NCBI GenBank assembly: GCA_965262505.1
Contig: CBDHFM010000020.1
Location: forward strand, 14,274 to 78,273
Source: JACPPO01 sp965262505
Lineage (GTDB): Bacteria; Acidobacteriota; Vicinamibacteria; Vicinamibacterales; UBA2999
Direction: 5' to 3'
Length of the DNA stretch: 64,000 bases
Positions 18,350 through 27,590 of this stretch are shown piece by piece. Made by a program: the position numbers and the translations under genes. The notes beneath the pieces were generated by a model. The model was not told the origin of the DNA and made no database searches. It saw only the letters and a list, made by a program, of their open reading frames with translations. Each line of letters begins with the position of its first letter. Positions within the stretch are counted from its first letter, which is position 1.

Positions 18350-18545
18350 GACAGCCGGTATAGAGGCCACGCTCCGGGATCTTCTCAATATCCTCGACGG
18401 TTACCTCGTCGGACGTCCGGTCGTGGAGCTTGGTCGTGCGCGGGCTCTCCTGCGCCGCGGTCGCCTGTGCGCGCTCGAGCGTGCCGCCGTTGAGCAGATA
18501 CGCCGTGATACCCGTGGCCCGGAAGGTGTGGCCATTGGCCGCCTG
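18350..18545 (-). pseudogene. Tyrosine recombinase C-terminal remnant
   Basis: Read on the minus strand this encodes HTFRATGITAYLLNGGTLER, then ESPRTTKLHDRTSDEVTVED, nearly the same as the C-terminus of the intact recombinase at 40350-42164 (HxxR and Tyr motifs; Tyr replaced by His here). Only ~60 codons remain. It directly follows the exosortase operon and marks a former recombinase locus. Confidence 0.7.
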
Positions 18546-21041
18546 TCAGGGCGCGGGCCGCTCGGGGGGCAGTTCGACCGCCACGCGATACAGGCGAACG
18601 CCGAGATCACGCGGGTCTGACGACAGGCCGAGGGACCGCGGGTTGTACACCGTCGACTGAATCGTGAGGTCGATCGGGCCCGGGTCTCCGGTCTCCGGCC
18701 GGTCCAACCGGATCGTCTGTGGGGTTTCTCCGAGCACCCGCTCTCCGACCAGCCGCTCCCCGATCCACACCGAGATCTCGGCCGGGGGGATGCCGGGCGG
18801 GCGGGTGCCCGCGACGACGAGCGTGACGGCCTCCCCCCCCGGCAGCGTGAGGGACGCCTGCGGCCCGGTCCACCGGAACGTGCTGCGGGCCGGATCCCCG
18901 TCGCGCTCGGGCCCATGGAAGCCCTGCAGGTCGTACAGGAGGTCGTCGGCAGGCGTCCCGACATCGATGGCCGTCCGGGCGGGGCCGCTCGTCCGGGTGA
19001 CCTGGAATAGCTGCAGCCGGATCGGCGTGGACACGACGGCCTGCGGGGCCCGTGTGCGGGTGCGTTCCAGGGTGTAGAGGTCGATGTGCGCCCGTTCGAC
19101 CGCCGCGAGCGTGAAATCCGGTGCGAAGAACGAGAATTCCTGCTGCCCGACGACCACGAAGACGGCGCGGCCGCGCGCCAGCCAGCCGCGGATGACGCGC
19201 CGCAGCACCTGGTCGTCGGGATTTCGCTCCTGGACGAGGATGGCGTCCACATCATGGAGGTAGGCTAGTGATGTCTGGATGTGCGTGCCTGCCAGATCGG
19301 GACTCACCAACACGACCGCCTGGTCCGGAAACAGCCGCGCCACCTGCGCGGTCTGCGCGAGGGCCTCGTCCCACAGCGGCTGACCGACCACGGCGAGACT
19401 CGGGCGCGCGACGAGTCCCACGAGGAGCGCCCCGGTGGCCAGGGTCAACCCCAACCGATACCTGGCGGCGGCCACGCGCGCCAGTAGGGTGACGACGGTC
19501 AGGGCGCCGAAGAGCATCGTGAGCGGGAGGACGACCGGGACGTACCGCCGCATCGATTCCATCTGCAGGCCCGTCTCCAACGGGTCGTACAGATACTGCA
19601 AGCCGACGACACCGAGGAGCAGGCCGACAAAGGCCAGCCCCGGTGCGGCGTCGGTGCGTCGGACGCGGACCAGCCCCGTGAGGCCCAGCGCCGCGAGGCC
19701 GAGCATCGGCCAGGAGACGTACCAACTCAGCCAGACGATCGTCTCGTCGAGTCGGCCCGCCGTCGTCGTCACGTAGTTGACGCCGTAGGCAACGAGCGCG
19801 GCCACTGCGGCCCATCCCCAGCACCACCGCGGCCACCGCCTCGCCGGCTGGCGGAGTGCCGCTACGCCCGCCGCGGCCAGCAACACCGCCGTCAGGGCCG
19901 CGCCCGCCTGCACCAGGGCGGAGTCCCGCAGCAGCGTGAGCACTGAGGACGTCTGGATCAGGTATGCGACATACGGCCGGTAGTGGGTGGCGAAGCTGAG
20001 GTAATGCACGAAGTTGTGGGCCACCACGAGGCCGAACGCTGCGAGCAGGGCCAGGAGGAGAAGAGGATCGCCGAACCGCGCGCGCGTCAGCAGCCGCGCC
20101 GCAACGACGGCCAGCAGGAACACGGGCAAGAGCACAAGGAGATCGATCTTCGCAAAACAGGCGAGGCCCAAGAACCACCCCGCGGCGAGTGCCCACCGCG
20201 TGGCGCCGCGGGCGCATGCCATCAGCCAGGCAAGCACCCCGGCCATCACGAAACACTGCGCGACCGTCTCTGGCACCGAGAGCTTCGCGAACCAGATCTG
20301 CGGCAACGAGACGGCCGTGAGCGTGGCCGCGAGCCAGGCGGCATGCACGCCGCCCAGCCGCCGCGCGACGCACCACAGGCCAACCAGGCTCAGGGTCGCG
20401 AAGAGTGGTGCGACGACAAGCGCGGCGCGCGGCGAGCCGACGGCATGTCCCAGGGCGGTGAGGACCGGAAACAACGGGGAAAACCCGGCGGTGACCGTGG
20501 GGTCGGCGATGTCGGCGATCAGGAAGCCGCCAGGGAATCGTGCAAATTGGCCCGTCGTGTCCAAGGGCACCCGATTCAGGAACAGCTCCGCGCGGCTGGC
20601 AATCGACAGCGGGCGCAGCAGGGCATCCTCGAACTCGACCGCGCCATGGTGGGCAATCTGACGGCCGAAGTTCAGATAGACGGTGGCGTCGCCTCCGGCC
20701 ACCGCGGTCTCGTACGGCGGGAGGAATAGCGCGGCGCACAGCAGGATCCCCGCCGTCGCCGCCAGCGCAGGCTTCAGCCGGCCGCCGGCGATAGGTTCAG
20801 CCGGACCCTCGCGGAAGGCGTAGACCAGCAGGTTCAGCCCGAACGCCCCGAGCGTGAGCAGGAGCCCCAACAACAGGGCCATCCGAAACTGGCCAAGCTC
20901 GGCGAGCACGAGCGACAGCCACGCTACCACGCTCACGCCGAGCATCACGCGAAGAAACCAGCGCTCGACGCGCGCCGCACCACCGAGGTCGTCCGTGTCT
21001 GGTTCTCCTGGCACGCGGCGTCCCCGCCGCGCCGCGGGCAT
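18546..21041 (-). CDS. Polytopic membrane protein, GT-C glycosyltransferase-like
   Basis: 831 residues: about 12 hydrophobic helices in the first ~560 residues, then a large soluble C-terminal domain of beta-rich character. An extracytoplasmic loop after the first helices has acidic residues (VAGGDATVYLNFGRQIAHHG), and the overall design resembles ArnT/PMT-type GT-C enzymes that use lipid-linked sugars. It begins 6 bp after the exosortase gene ends and is on the same strand, so it is probably an operon partner that glycosylates or helps export sorted proteins. The family call is by topology and not by clear motifs; a non-enzymatic role is possible. Confidence 0.55.
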   Translation of the reverse strand: MPAARRGRRVPGEPDTDDLGGAARVERWFLRVMLGVSVVAWLSLVLAELGQFRMALLLGLLLTLGAFGLNLLVYAFREGPAEPIAGGRLKPALAATAGILLCAALFLPPYETAVAGGDATVYLNFGRQIAHHGAVEFEDALLRPLSIASRAELFLNRVPLDTTGQFARFPGGFLIADIADPTVTAGFSPLFPVLTALGHAVGSPRAALVVAPLFATLSLVGLWCVARRLGGVHAAWLAATLTAVSLPQIWFAKLSVPETVAQCFVMAGVLAWLMACARGATRWALAAGWFLGLACFAKIDLLVLLPVFLLAVVAARLLTRARFGDPLLLLALLAAFGLVVAHNFVHYLSFATHYRPYVAYLIQTSSVLTLLRDSALVQAGAALTAVLLAAAGVAALRQPARRWPRWCWGWAAVAALVAYGVNYVTTTAGRLDETIVWLSWYVSWPMLGLAALGLTGLVRVRRTDAAPGLAFVGLLLGVVGLQYLYDPLETGLQMESMRRYVPVVLPLTMLFGALTVVTLLARVAAARYRLGLTLATGALLVGLVARPSLAVVGQPLWDEALAQTAQVARLFPDQAVVLVSPDLAGTHIQTSLAYLHDVDAILVQERNPDDQVLRRVIRGWLARGRAVFVVVGQQEFSFFAPDFTLAAVERAHIDLYTLERTRTRAPQAVVSTPIRLQLFQVTRTSGPARTAIDVGTPADDLLYDLQGFHGPERDGDPARSTFRWTGPQASLTLPGGEAVTLVVAGTRPPGIPPAEISVWIGERLVGERVLGETPQTIRLDRPETGDPGPIDLTIQSTVYNPRSLGLSSDPRDLGVRLYRVAVELPPERPAP

Positions 21042-21047
21042 GGTTCC

Positions 21048-22493
21048 CTAGCCGGGCTGCGGCAGCGGCCGCGCGGGCACGGGTGCGGGTAGTGAGACCG
21101 TGAGGCGCGGCCGCCGCAGCACCCAGACGACCGCCAGCGGCGCGACGACGCCCCAGGCACGGATCAGGCTCACGTGGGGGGCGAACCCCAGATGGTGCGA
21201 CAACTCGCCGAGCCCCAGCACGACCGTGAGCTGCAGCCCCGCCAGCCCCACGATCCCGAGAACCAGGCGCCGCCAGGGCCCGCGCGCCCCAACGGCCACC
21301 CAGAACGCAGCGCACAGGCCGAGTTGGAGCGCCGCAAGGATCGCGAGCGCCCCTTGCGGATCGTCAACAGGCCGGTGGCCGCCGTGCTGGAGGAGCACCT
21401 GCCCCCCGTCCACCGCCCGGTGCAGGAGGTCGTTCCAGAGGGGACCCACCGCCACCGCCGCAACGATGCCGACACCGATCGCCCCCACGGCCCGCCGCGC
21501 GGGGTGCGGGCGGCCGACCGATCGGGCGGACAGCACCGCCAGCCCGGCTACGAGGAGGCCCGCGACCAGCACCTGTGAGAAGGCATGGATGGCGATGGTG
21601 TGCGAGGCGACCAGGGTCGTCGGGAGCGCGAGCACCAGGAGCCGGGCCACGCCCACGAGGAAAAAGATCGCCGGTGCCGCGCCCAGCGCGGCCACGCGCC
21701 GCCACCGCGCGAGAGGTACCGCCAGCGCGCCGGCCAGGTAGACGGGAATCAGGGGGGTGGCAATACACTCCTGGGTCACAATAAACGCCCCGTGCGTCGT
21801 CGTGACGATGTTCCCTGAGGCCGTGGCCGACACCCCGAGTGTCGCCAGGATGCCGGCGCCGGTCATCGCTACCCAGACGCCCAGCGTGCGCAGCAGGGCA
21901 CTTTCGTTCATCCACCCGGCCGCCGCGAAGTAGACCGCGACGCCCATGACGGTGAGCAGTAGAAACCGCCGGGCAGGGCCGTGCCAGGCACCGCCGAGAT
22001 CCGGGCTGGCGCCGCGGGCCGCTGGATCCATCTGCCGACGCATCCAGGCGTATACATAGACGACCGCCACCACAATGAGGATGGCCGGCCAGATATAGAC
22101 ATGAAGGAGGTCGAGAAGCGTGGGGTAGGCCGCCACCAGCGACAAGTTGCCGATGCGCACGGTGTTGAAGGCCGCGATCACCAGCAGCCCGACGCCGGCG
22201 CCGCGCAGCCGCGCCGACCACGTGGCCGGAAACGCCAGGACCGCCCCCAGGCAGAGCGCCATGGCGTCGCCCCCGCTACAGCTCGCATCGACGTAGACCG
22301 CGTCGGTCTGCACCCCGGTGAGCTGATCGGCCACGCGTTCCTGGAGCTGGGCAAAGGGTACGAGGATCTGGCGTTCCACCCAGCCGAGCCGCATCAGCCC
22401 GAACAGGCCGATAAACCACGCTCCGCCCGTCAGCGCGAAGCGGAACACCCCTGACGCCGGATCAGGCGGGCGCGTCTGTGAGTCCGTGGTCAT
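21048..22493 (-). CDS. Exosortase with two sortase-like domains (XrtH-like)
   Basis: 481 residues, all membrane helices. The first half carries the exosortase catalytic set: Cys in VDASCSGGDAMALCL, Arg in AFNTVRIGNLSLV, His in LLDLLHVYIWPA. The block AMALCLGAVLAFPATWSARL resembles exosortase H. The second half repeats the order: Cys in IVTQECIATPLIPVYLAGAL, Arg in LVGVARLLVLALP, His in TIAIHAFSQVL, suggesting a tandem duplication. Exosortases cut and anchor proteins with a C-terminal motif, helix and basic tail. ATG 22493 is chosen because GGAGG lies 6 bp upstream and it overlaps the methyltransferase stop by 4 bp. Likely substrates lie at 33308, 34692, 36166 and 61008. Confidence 0.78.
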   Translation of the reverse strand: MTTDSQTRPPDPASGVFRFALTGGAWFIGLFGLMRLGWVERQILVPFAQLQERVADQLTGVQTDAVYVDASCSGGDAMALCLGAVLAFPATWSARLRGAGVGLLVIAAFNTVRIGNLSLVAAYPTLLDLLHVYIWPAILIVVAVVYVYAWMRRQMDPAARGASPDLGGAWHGPARRFLLLTVMGVAVYFAAAGWMNESALLRTLGVWVAMTGAGILATLGVSATASGNIVTTTHGAFIVTQECIATPLIPVYLAGALAVPLARWRRVAALGAAPAIFFLVGVARLLVLALPTTLVASHTIAIHAFSQVLVAGLLVAGLAVLSARSVGRPHPARRAVGAIGVGIVAAVAVGPLWNDLLHRAVDGGQVLLQHGGHRPVDDPQGALAILAALQLGLCAAFWVAVGARGPWRRLVLGIVGLAGLQLTVVLGLGELSHHLGFAPHVSLIRAWGVVAPLAVVWVLRRPRLTVSLPAPVPARPLPQPG

Positions 22494-23389
22494 GGCGACC
22501 TCCGTGGTGAGGGTGCGTCCGACGCCTCTGGCCGAACCGCGACTGTCGTCAGCAGATACCCGTGCCGGCGCAGCCAGGGCAGCCACCGCGACAGGTGATG
22601 GAACGGCGCGACGGCGAGGCCCGTGAGCCGGCTCAGCGGGCGCGCCCACGTATAGCAAGCCAGATCGAGCATCCGCAACCACCCCGGCATGAAGAGAATA
22701 CCGGTTTCGGCCGTCACCTCAAAGCCCGCCCGCGTGAGCATCCGCCGGAAGGTGCGCCGCGAATACGACTTCTCGTAGCCGTACCTATACAGCCCGAGCC
22801 GGTACAGCAGCACCACGAGGAGCGGGCGCAGGAAGGGGTCCCAGCGATTCGGCACCCCGATGACCACGCGGCCGCCCGGCCGCACCACGCGGAAAATCTC
22901 CCGCACGGCCCCGTCCGTGTCCGCGAAGTGCTCAACCGTCCCCATGGAGTAGACCGCGTCGAAGCTCCCGGATTGGAACGGGAGCGTCCGCACATCGGAC
23001 CGTACGCCGTGCAACGTCAGGCTCCGTTCCTCGAAGTTCCGGCGGGCGCCCCGGACGATCTCGGGTGAGATGTCGACGCCAAAGGTGCGGCTCCCGGCTG
23101 CGGCGGCCCAGCGCAGGATGCGCGTATTCTTCGCCTCATCCCAGAGATCGGTCTTCAGAATACACAGCCCCTCCAGCGGCGCCAGATGGGTTTGGAACAA
23201 CCATTGCTCATCCTCGAGATACTGCGCCGTCGACCGCGCCCCGTGCAGATCCGGAAACGTCGAGCCGACATCCGCCCAGAAATCGCAGTACGCACGCGCC
23301 TCATCCGCACCAGCGCTCTCACTCTCACCCGCCAGGTCGGCTGTGTCGTGTCTCACCGCCGCCTCAGGGGGCGTCACCGCGATCGCCAA
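22490..23389 (-). CDS. Class I SAM-dependent methyltransferase
   Basis: 299 residues. The SAM-binding fold is visible: RTFGVDISPEIVRGARRNFE (motif I/II), LPFQSGSFDAVYSMGTVEHF (post-I acidic and motif IV), FRVVRPGGRVVIGVPN. The C-terminus has a hydrophobic region. It is first in an operon with the exosortase (4-bp overlap) and the membrane protein, so it may modify a lipid or glycan carrier used in surface display; the substrate is unknown. A truncated duplicate of its 3' part is at 23560-23752. Confidence 0.75.
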   Translation of the reverse strand: MAIAVTPPEAAVRHDTADLAGESESAGADEARAYCDFWADVGSTFPDLHGARSTAQYLEDEQWLFQTHLAPLEGLCILKTDLWDEAKNTRILRWAAAAGSRTFGVDISPEIVRGARRNFEERSLTLHGVRSDVRTLPFQSGSFDAVYSMGTVEHFADTDGAVREIFRVVRPGGRVVIGVPNRWDPFLRPLLVVLLYRLGLYRYGYEKSYSRRTFRRMLTRAGFEVTAETGILFMPGWLRMLDLACYTWARPLSRLTGLAVAPFHHLSRWLPWLRRHGYLLTTVAVRPEASDAPSPRRSP

Positions 23390-23559
23390 CTTCCGCGGCG
23401 ATGGTGACCCGGACTGGCCATCACCGTGCCCACATGGGCGTCAAGGTCGGAGGTTGCGCGTGGTCGATCAGTCCGTTGTCGGCGTGCGGCGGATTCGCCA
23501 GCCGCGCGCGCCGGGGGAACACCGACGCGTCGTGGCCACTGGCGATCTCTAGCGGGGAG

Positions 23560-23752
23560 GGAGAGGTGTTGAAACGGCGCGACGGCGAGGCCCGTGAACC
23601 GGCTCAGCGGACGCGCCCACGTATCACAGGCCAAGATCAACCATGCGCAGCCACCATGGGACAAAGAGAATACCCGTTTCGGCTGTCATCTGAACGCCCG
23701 CCCGCGTGAGCATTCGCCGGAAGGTGCGCCGCGAATATGACTTCTCATCATG
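23560..23752 (-). pseudogene. Partial duplicate of the methyltransferase 3' region
   Basis: Nucleotides correspond closely to about 22595-22780 of the upstream gene (for example the stretches coding RPLSRLTGLAVAPFHHL and EKSYSRRTFRRMLTRAGFEV). It has substitutions and indels and no start. It joins an integrase fragment at 23750, so a recombination junction lies there. Confidence 0.65.
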
Positions 23753-24051
23753 ACGCTCCCGACACAACAGCGCGAACCGAGACCCCGAGACCGACGGCTC
23801 GAGAATGCACTTTCGCCCGCCTTCGTACGCAACGTAGCCACGGCCGGCCGCTACGGTGATGGTCGCCGCCGATCGCGTGCAACTGCTTCAGTATACATGG
23901 CTTGTTGACAAGCACCCGCGTTGGCTTCCCTCGTTGTACCCCTCTCTCTGAACGGGAACCTGCCGGACCGAGACAGCCGTCCGTGGACGGCCCCGGCCTG
24001 AACGCCAGCGTGACCACCCCGGAACCCGTCGTGACGCCGACGCCGATCCGC
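23748..24051 (+). repeat. ~300-bp repeat, copy A (other copy 59989-60290)
   Basis: Integrase 5' fragment followed by non-coding sequence containing CCTCGTTGTACCCCTCTC and GTCCGTGGACGGCCCCGGCC. The two copies are direct and differ by scattered substitutions. Copy A is interrupted by the IS5 element at 24052. A third, more distant relative of the CTCGTTGTACCCCTCT part is at 55815-55890. Confidence 0.75.
23750..23908 (+). pseudogene. Tyrosine integrase N-terminal fragment
   Basis: 52 codons (MTLPTQQREPRPRD, then ALSPAFVRNVATAGRYGDG) match the N-terminus of the integrases at 55146 and 57913 (DKRLSAAFVRNAPVGRHCDG). The match ends at GDG; the remainder is unrelated. Nearly identical to 59991-60149, with the same break point. 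Confidence 0.6.
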
Positions 24052-25134
24052 GGCGTTGGTGCACGGGTCCAGCCTCTCGGCGAGCGACCGTCGGTGCCCT
24101 GGCTATCGTGACGGCCGAAGGCGCATGATCTCGACGTGAAGTCGAGAGTCCATCCGAAGTATAAGACGAAATACCACGTCGGTAACTGGCCGGCGTACGA
24201 TCGAGCGCTGGTCCAGCGAGGCGACGTCACCCTGTGGCTCGCACCGGAGGCGATCACCACGTGGGCGGCGGCGGGCGGCGGCAAGCGTGGAGGGCAGCTG
24301 CAGTACTCGGACCTCGCGATCGAAACCGCACTGACGCTCCGTCTCATCTTCCACCTGCCACTGCGCCAGCCTGAGGGCTTCTTAACGTCGATCTTCTGGA
24401 TGTTGGACCTTGACCTCTCGGCACCCGATCACACGACGCTCTCACGGCGTGGTCAGCATCTCGACCCCACGTTTCGTCGCGCTCCGGCGGGCGCGGGCAC
24501 GCATCTCATCGTCGACAGCACCGGACTCTCGATCGTGGGCGAAGGTGAATGGGCCGCGGTGCAACATGGAGGCCGGGGAAGGCGAGGCTGGAAGAAGCTA
24601 CATCTCGGAGTCGACGGTTCGGGTGTGATCCTCGCCCACGCCTTGACCGACGCGAATGTCGATGACGCCACGACTGGCACCGATCTGATCGAGGCCGTGG
24701 TCGGCGACATCGCCCGCGTCACGGCGGACGCGGCTTACGACACGATCGCCTTCTACGAATCCGCGGGCGCACGTGATGCGCAGGTCGTGGTTCCGCCGGC
24801 CACGACAGCCACCGTGTCGCGCCGGGGGCCGCGGTCGAGCGCTCGCGATCGCACGATCAAGAAGGTCAAGGAGATCGGACGCCGTCGGTGGAAGAAAGCG
24901 TCTGCCTACCATCAGCAGGCCCGCGTGGAGAATGCCTTCTTCCGGTACAAGTCGATCTTTGGGGGTGCGCTTCGGGCTCGCAGTCCAGCGGGGCAGGTAG
25001 CCGAAGCACTCGTCGCGTGCAACGTCTTGAATCAGATGACCGACCTGGGAAGGCCAGACTCGTACGCCATCGGTCGGTGAGGGCCCGCGGGTGGGGGGTA
25101 GTTGCGGGCCAAAATTTATTCATGCAACAACGCC
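24052..25134. mobile_element. IS5-family insertion sequence
   Basis: Ends GGCGTTGGTGCACGGGTC (left) and, reversed from the right, GGCGTTGTTGCATGAATA: imperfect inverted repeats of the IS5-group type around one transposase gene. No clear target duplication is visible. It sits at the edge of repeat copy A. Confidence 0.7.
24136..25080 (+). CDS. IS5-family transposase
   Basis: 314 residues. N-terminal DUF4096-like region (KYKTKYHVGNWPAYDRALVQ), then the DDE domain: Asp in THLIVDSTGLSIVGEGEW, Asp in RVTADAAYDTIAFYE, Glu in QQARVENAFFRYKSIFG. Full length with no frameshift, so the element may be active. GTG and TTG alternatives upstream give no better N-terminus. Confidence 0.9.
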   Translation: MKSRVHPKYKTKYHVGNWPAYDRALVQRGDVTLWLAPEAITTWAAAGGGKRGGQLQYSDLAIETALTLRLIFHLPLRQPEGFLTSIFWMLDLDLSAPDHTTLSRRGQHLDPTFRRAPAGAGTHLIVDSTGLSIVGEGEWAAVQHGGRGRRGWKKLHLGVDGSGVILAHALTDANVDDATTGTDLIEAVVGDIARVTADAAYDTIAFYESAGARDAQVVVPPATTATVSRRGPRSSARDRTIKKVKEIGRRRWKKASAYHQQARVENAFFRYKSIFGGALRARSPAGQVAEALVACNVLNQMTDLGRPDSYAIGR

Positions 25135-25135
25135 G

Positions 25136-25399
25136 CTACTCGTCGGGGTCGGGTGTACCTGCGGCGTTCACCGTCTCGGTAACCGCATCGACGGCATCGC
25201 CCAGCGCTTGACGGCTTCGGTCGAATAGCTCAAACAGCTCGTGCAGCTCGTTGAACGTCGTTTCGTACTCGTCAAAGATGGCCGAGAGTATTTCGCGGGT
25301 GTCCTCCCAAGGTGCCGGCGCGTAGAGGAGTCCGATCGACAGCCCCGCTGTTCCAGAAACACCCGCGACAAGAAGAAGAAAGATGAACCGTCGGAGCAT
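25136..25399 (-). CDS. Small membrane-anchored protein, unknown
   Basis: 87 residues. The N-terminal helix RRFIFLLLVAGVSGTAGLSI and the following GLLYAPAPWEDTRE resemble the anchor of YtxH-like small proteins; the rest is an acidic amphipathic helix (ETTFNELHELFELFDRS) likely to form a coiled coil. The gene ends 2 bp after the IS5 right end, so its 3' end may have been changed by that insertion. Confidence 0.5.
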   Translation of the reverse strand: MLRRFIFLLLVAGVSGTAGLSIGLLYAPAPWEDTREILSAIFDEYETTFNELHELFELFDRSRQALGDAVDAVTETVNAAGTPDPDE

Positions 25400-25428
25400 C
25401 GGACTCGCGCAGACTGTCGTTGCTTTGC

Positions 25429-25632
25429 TTATCGGCCAGGTCGTTGAGGATGTGTATGTCGACCGGCAGCGGGAGCGGCCAGGGCCGCATCATCGAGCGG
25501 TCGGTCGTTGAGCCAGGCATCGAGCTGGCTGAGGGCGCCGGCGTAAGCGCGGCGGGTGTTGTCGCTGACGGACGCCTCAACTAGCTTCCGCGCGGTCGCC
25601 GTGGGGCGGCCGATGGCCGACTCGGCCGACAC
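25429..25632 (-). pseudogene. XerC/D-like recombinase N-terminal remnant
   Basis: 67 codons: ATARKLVEASVSDNTRRAYA, GALSQLDAWLNDRPLDDAAL match the SAM-like core-binding domain of tyrosine recombinases. The frame is lost after that and the catalytic domain is absent. A dif-like site lies about 200 bp upstream (25829-25856). Confidence 0.6.
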
Positions 25633-25828
25633 GACTTAAAAAGAGGCAGGAGAGCGATGGGTCGGGTCGAGCAGGCGCCGTCTCATGCAGCCACCCCGAA
25701 CGGCTTGTTGATGAACTGAATCTGTCGCCGGCCATCTGAACCGCTCACCCACCTCGCCTGCCCCTTCCGGATCTCCAGGACGACGCACCTACGCTGGGCA
25801 GCTGGAGGTCTTTCACTATCATGGTTAT

Positions 25829-25856
25829 GCGTAATATAAAGCGGGTTATGGGACGG
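25829..25856 (+). other. dif-like Xer recombination site (site 2)
   Basis: Left arm GCGTAATATAA, spacer AGCGGG, right arm TTATGGGACGG. The preceding ~35 bp (CCTACGCTGGGCAGCTGGAG, then CTATCATGG) are shared almost exactly with the sequence before site 3 at 40315. The common core ATAA-AGnnnn-TTAT matches all three sites here. Confidence 0.5.
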
Positions 25857-26045
25857 TGCGCACAGGCACAGACCCCGCGCCGGCACCGGGGGCCACCTCT
25901 GTCACCTCTGTCCGGCTCCCCATGATTTCTTTATTCTCAAGTTGGGTCGGCCGGTTTTTCAGTTCTTCTAAACCCGAAGATGAACAGGCCAACGGCCTGT
26001 ACGTACTTGCCGGGTTGTACTACTTGATCTGTACTATATGTACAG

Positions 26046-26170
26046 GCATGGTGTTTCACCGATAATTCGAGGGGTCGTAGCATGGTGTTTCACCGATAGT
26101 TCGAGTGTTTAGAGGAATGGTGTTTCACCGATGGAAAACTTCTAAAATCACAGGCGTTTGTGGAAAACCA
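26046..26170. other. Iteron replication origin of repA2
   Basis: Three direct repeats with core ATGGTGTTTCACCGATA start at 26048, 26082 and 26117 (34-35 bp spacing, about three helical turns). A DnaA-box-like TGTGGAAAA lies just after (26160-26168). Upstream, the stretch GATGAACAGGCCAACGGCCT is shared with the repA3 origin. The site is downstream of the 3' end of repA2. Confidence 0.75.
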
Positions 26171-26307
26171 CGGCCTAGTAGTCGCGCCCAAGAGTTCCGG
26201 GGCCGGCGCTGAGCGGCCCCAGGAGCCGCGAAAGCCGGGCGATTGGGGGCAAATAGGTGCCGGGGCCAGTGATCACCTGTCACTGGGCAACCTCGCGGCG
26301 CGCTGAC

Positions 26308-27297
26308 TTAGTCGTTGATGAGTCGGAGTGGTGCCGGTGGGATGCGCGGCGGTGATGGCGAGAGCAGCAGCGCCCCCTTGACCGTCTGGTAGTGCAGGTC
26401 CGGCCAGGCGCGGTTGATTTTTTTCAGCTCGCGCAAACAGTCCGTGCGGAAGTTGCTGAGGGTGGCCTTGTCGCCCGCTTTGGCCGGGTCTGATCCGAAC
26501 TGGTGGTAGAGCTGCCGCCAGGAGAGGCGCAGCGGGCGCCTGAGTGAGAAGGTACGATAGACGAGCCAGAAGTACAGATCGAGGCCGAGCGGCGACCGCT
26601 TGAGCGCCTTGAGGGTGTTCAGATCGAGCGGGATCGGATGCGCGATGATCTCGTTGAAAAATTCTTCCCCGAGCCGGATCGTGCTGTCCCACAACGAGGG
26701 CTCGTCGGGCTGGCGCGGGCTCCACCAATATTCCGCGCGATCCGCCACGAGTGAACTCACTCGCAGTTCGCGCTGTGCGTCCTCATAGACCAATGTGACC
26801 GTGCACCCGAACAGCCGGCGCATTTGATTCTTGAGCCGTGTCCGATCCCCTCGGACGCTCCCGCTGCGATCGTCCATGCCAAGTTTTCGCATGAACTCAT
26901 ACAGGGACCGGCCGAGGACCAGCTCGCGGCGCTGCGTCCGCACCGCCTCGGTGCAGACCCACGCCAGGAGCAGCCGCGGCAGGGTGCCGAAGGGTAATTT
27001 GTTTCCTAGCCCCGCGACCATCCCCAGGGCGTACGGCCCGTTGCGCCGGATGTACTCTTTCTGGTCGCCGGGGTTGGTGCGCGGCAATGAACACAGCGCG
27101 AGCAGCCGCGCCATGAAGCCGAGGTCGGCGTCGGCCTCGCTCGCCTCGATGAGCTGATTAACCTGGCGCAGCGTGGTGAAGTGGTGCCGCGCCTGGGGCG
27201 CGGCTGGCGTCAGGGCGCGACCGGCTGGTAGTTCGACACCGGCGACCACGTCGCCGATGGGAACGAACCCGCTGACCGGTCGAGAGGGGCCGCTCAT
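26308..27297 (-). CDS. repA: Plasmid replication initiator RepA (copy 2)
   Basis: 329 residues, same family as copies 1 and 3: GFMARLLALCSLPRTNPGD, YIRRNGPYALGMV, FGTLPRLLLAWVCTEAVRTQ, YEFMRKLGM, LDLYFWLVYRTFSLRRPLRL. Intact from ATG 27297. Its iteron origin is just downstream (26046-26134). The upstream side carries the ATTGTTCAAAAATCAAGAT promoter region and a divergent micro-ORF shared with repA3. This looks like a complete basic replicon. Confidence 0.92.
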   Translation of the reverse strand: MSGPSRPVSGFVPIGDVVAGVELPAGRALTPAAPQARHHFTTLRQVNQLIEASEADADLGFMARLLALCSLPRTNPGDQKEYIRRNGPYALGMVAGLGNKLPFGTLPRLLLAWVCTEAVRTQRRELVLGRSLYEFMRKLGMDDRSGSVRGDRTRLKNQMRRLFGCTVTLVYEDAQRELRVSSLVADRAEYWWSPRQPDEPSLWDSTIRLGEEFFNEIIAHPIPLDLNTLKALKRSPLGLDLYFWLVYRTFSLRRPLRLSWRQLYHQFGSDPAKAGDKATLSNFRTDCLRELKKINRAWPDLHYQTVKGALLLSPSPPRIPPAPLRLIND

Positions 27298-27362
27298 TGT
27301 TCAAAAATCAAGATAGAGACTTCCGAATGTTTCAGTAAACCACGCTCAGGGGAAATCGCCGC

Positions 27363-27461
27363 ATGATACGGGAAACCCTCGTGAATGGCGAGCCCGTGCT
27401 CAACGTGGACACCGTTGCGGCCGACGGCCGGCACACGTCCTGTCGCATCCCCTCAGCCTAA
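27363..27461 (+). CDS. Conserved micro-ORF divergent from repA2
   Basis: 32 codons starting MIRETLVNGEPVLNV, then diverging. The same start (MIRETLVDGEPVLDV) occurs at 50348 upstream of repA3, at about the same distance and orientation, with little other conservation around it. Conservation of the peptide with synonymous and conservative changes hints at translation. It could also be a DNA regulatory element or the 5' end of a lost gene. Confidence 0.4.
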   Translation: MIRETLVNGEPVLNVDTVAADGRHTSCRIPSA

Positions 27462-27590
27462 GGAGAAAGGTCGTCGGCATGACCGCCGCGCGGAAGCCGT
27501 AATCGCGTCTCCAGACCATGGCGGCATCGCCGCAGCACCAGTAAGCGCAGCCGGACGCTTTGCGGGTGTCAAGTGCTAGGATTCTAGGAA

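Noticed and set aside
19252..20739. 495-codon open frame in another frame of the GT-like membrane protein
   Set aside because: Arg/Pro/Gly-rich shadow caused by high GC; the membrane-protein frame has clear helices.
25856..26065. Plus-strand ORF over the repA2 origin
   Set aside because: The homologous origin region at 48780-48870 does not keep the frame, so conservation is at DNA level.
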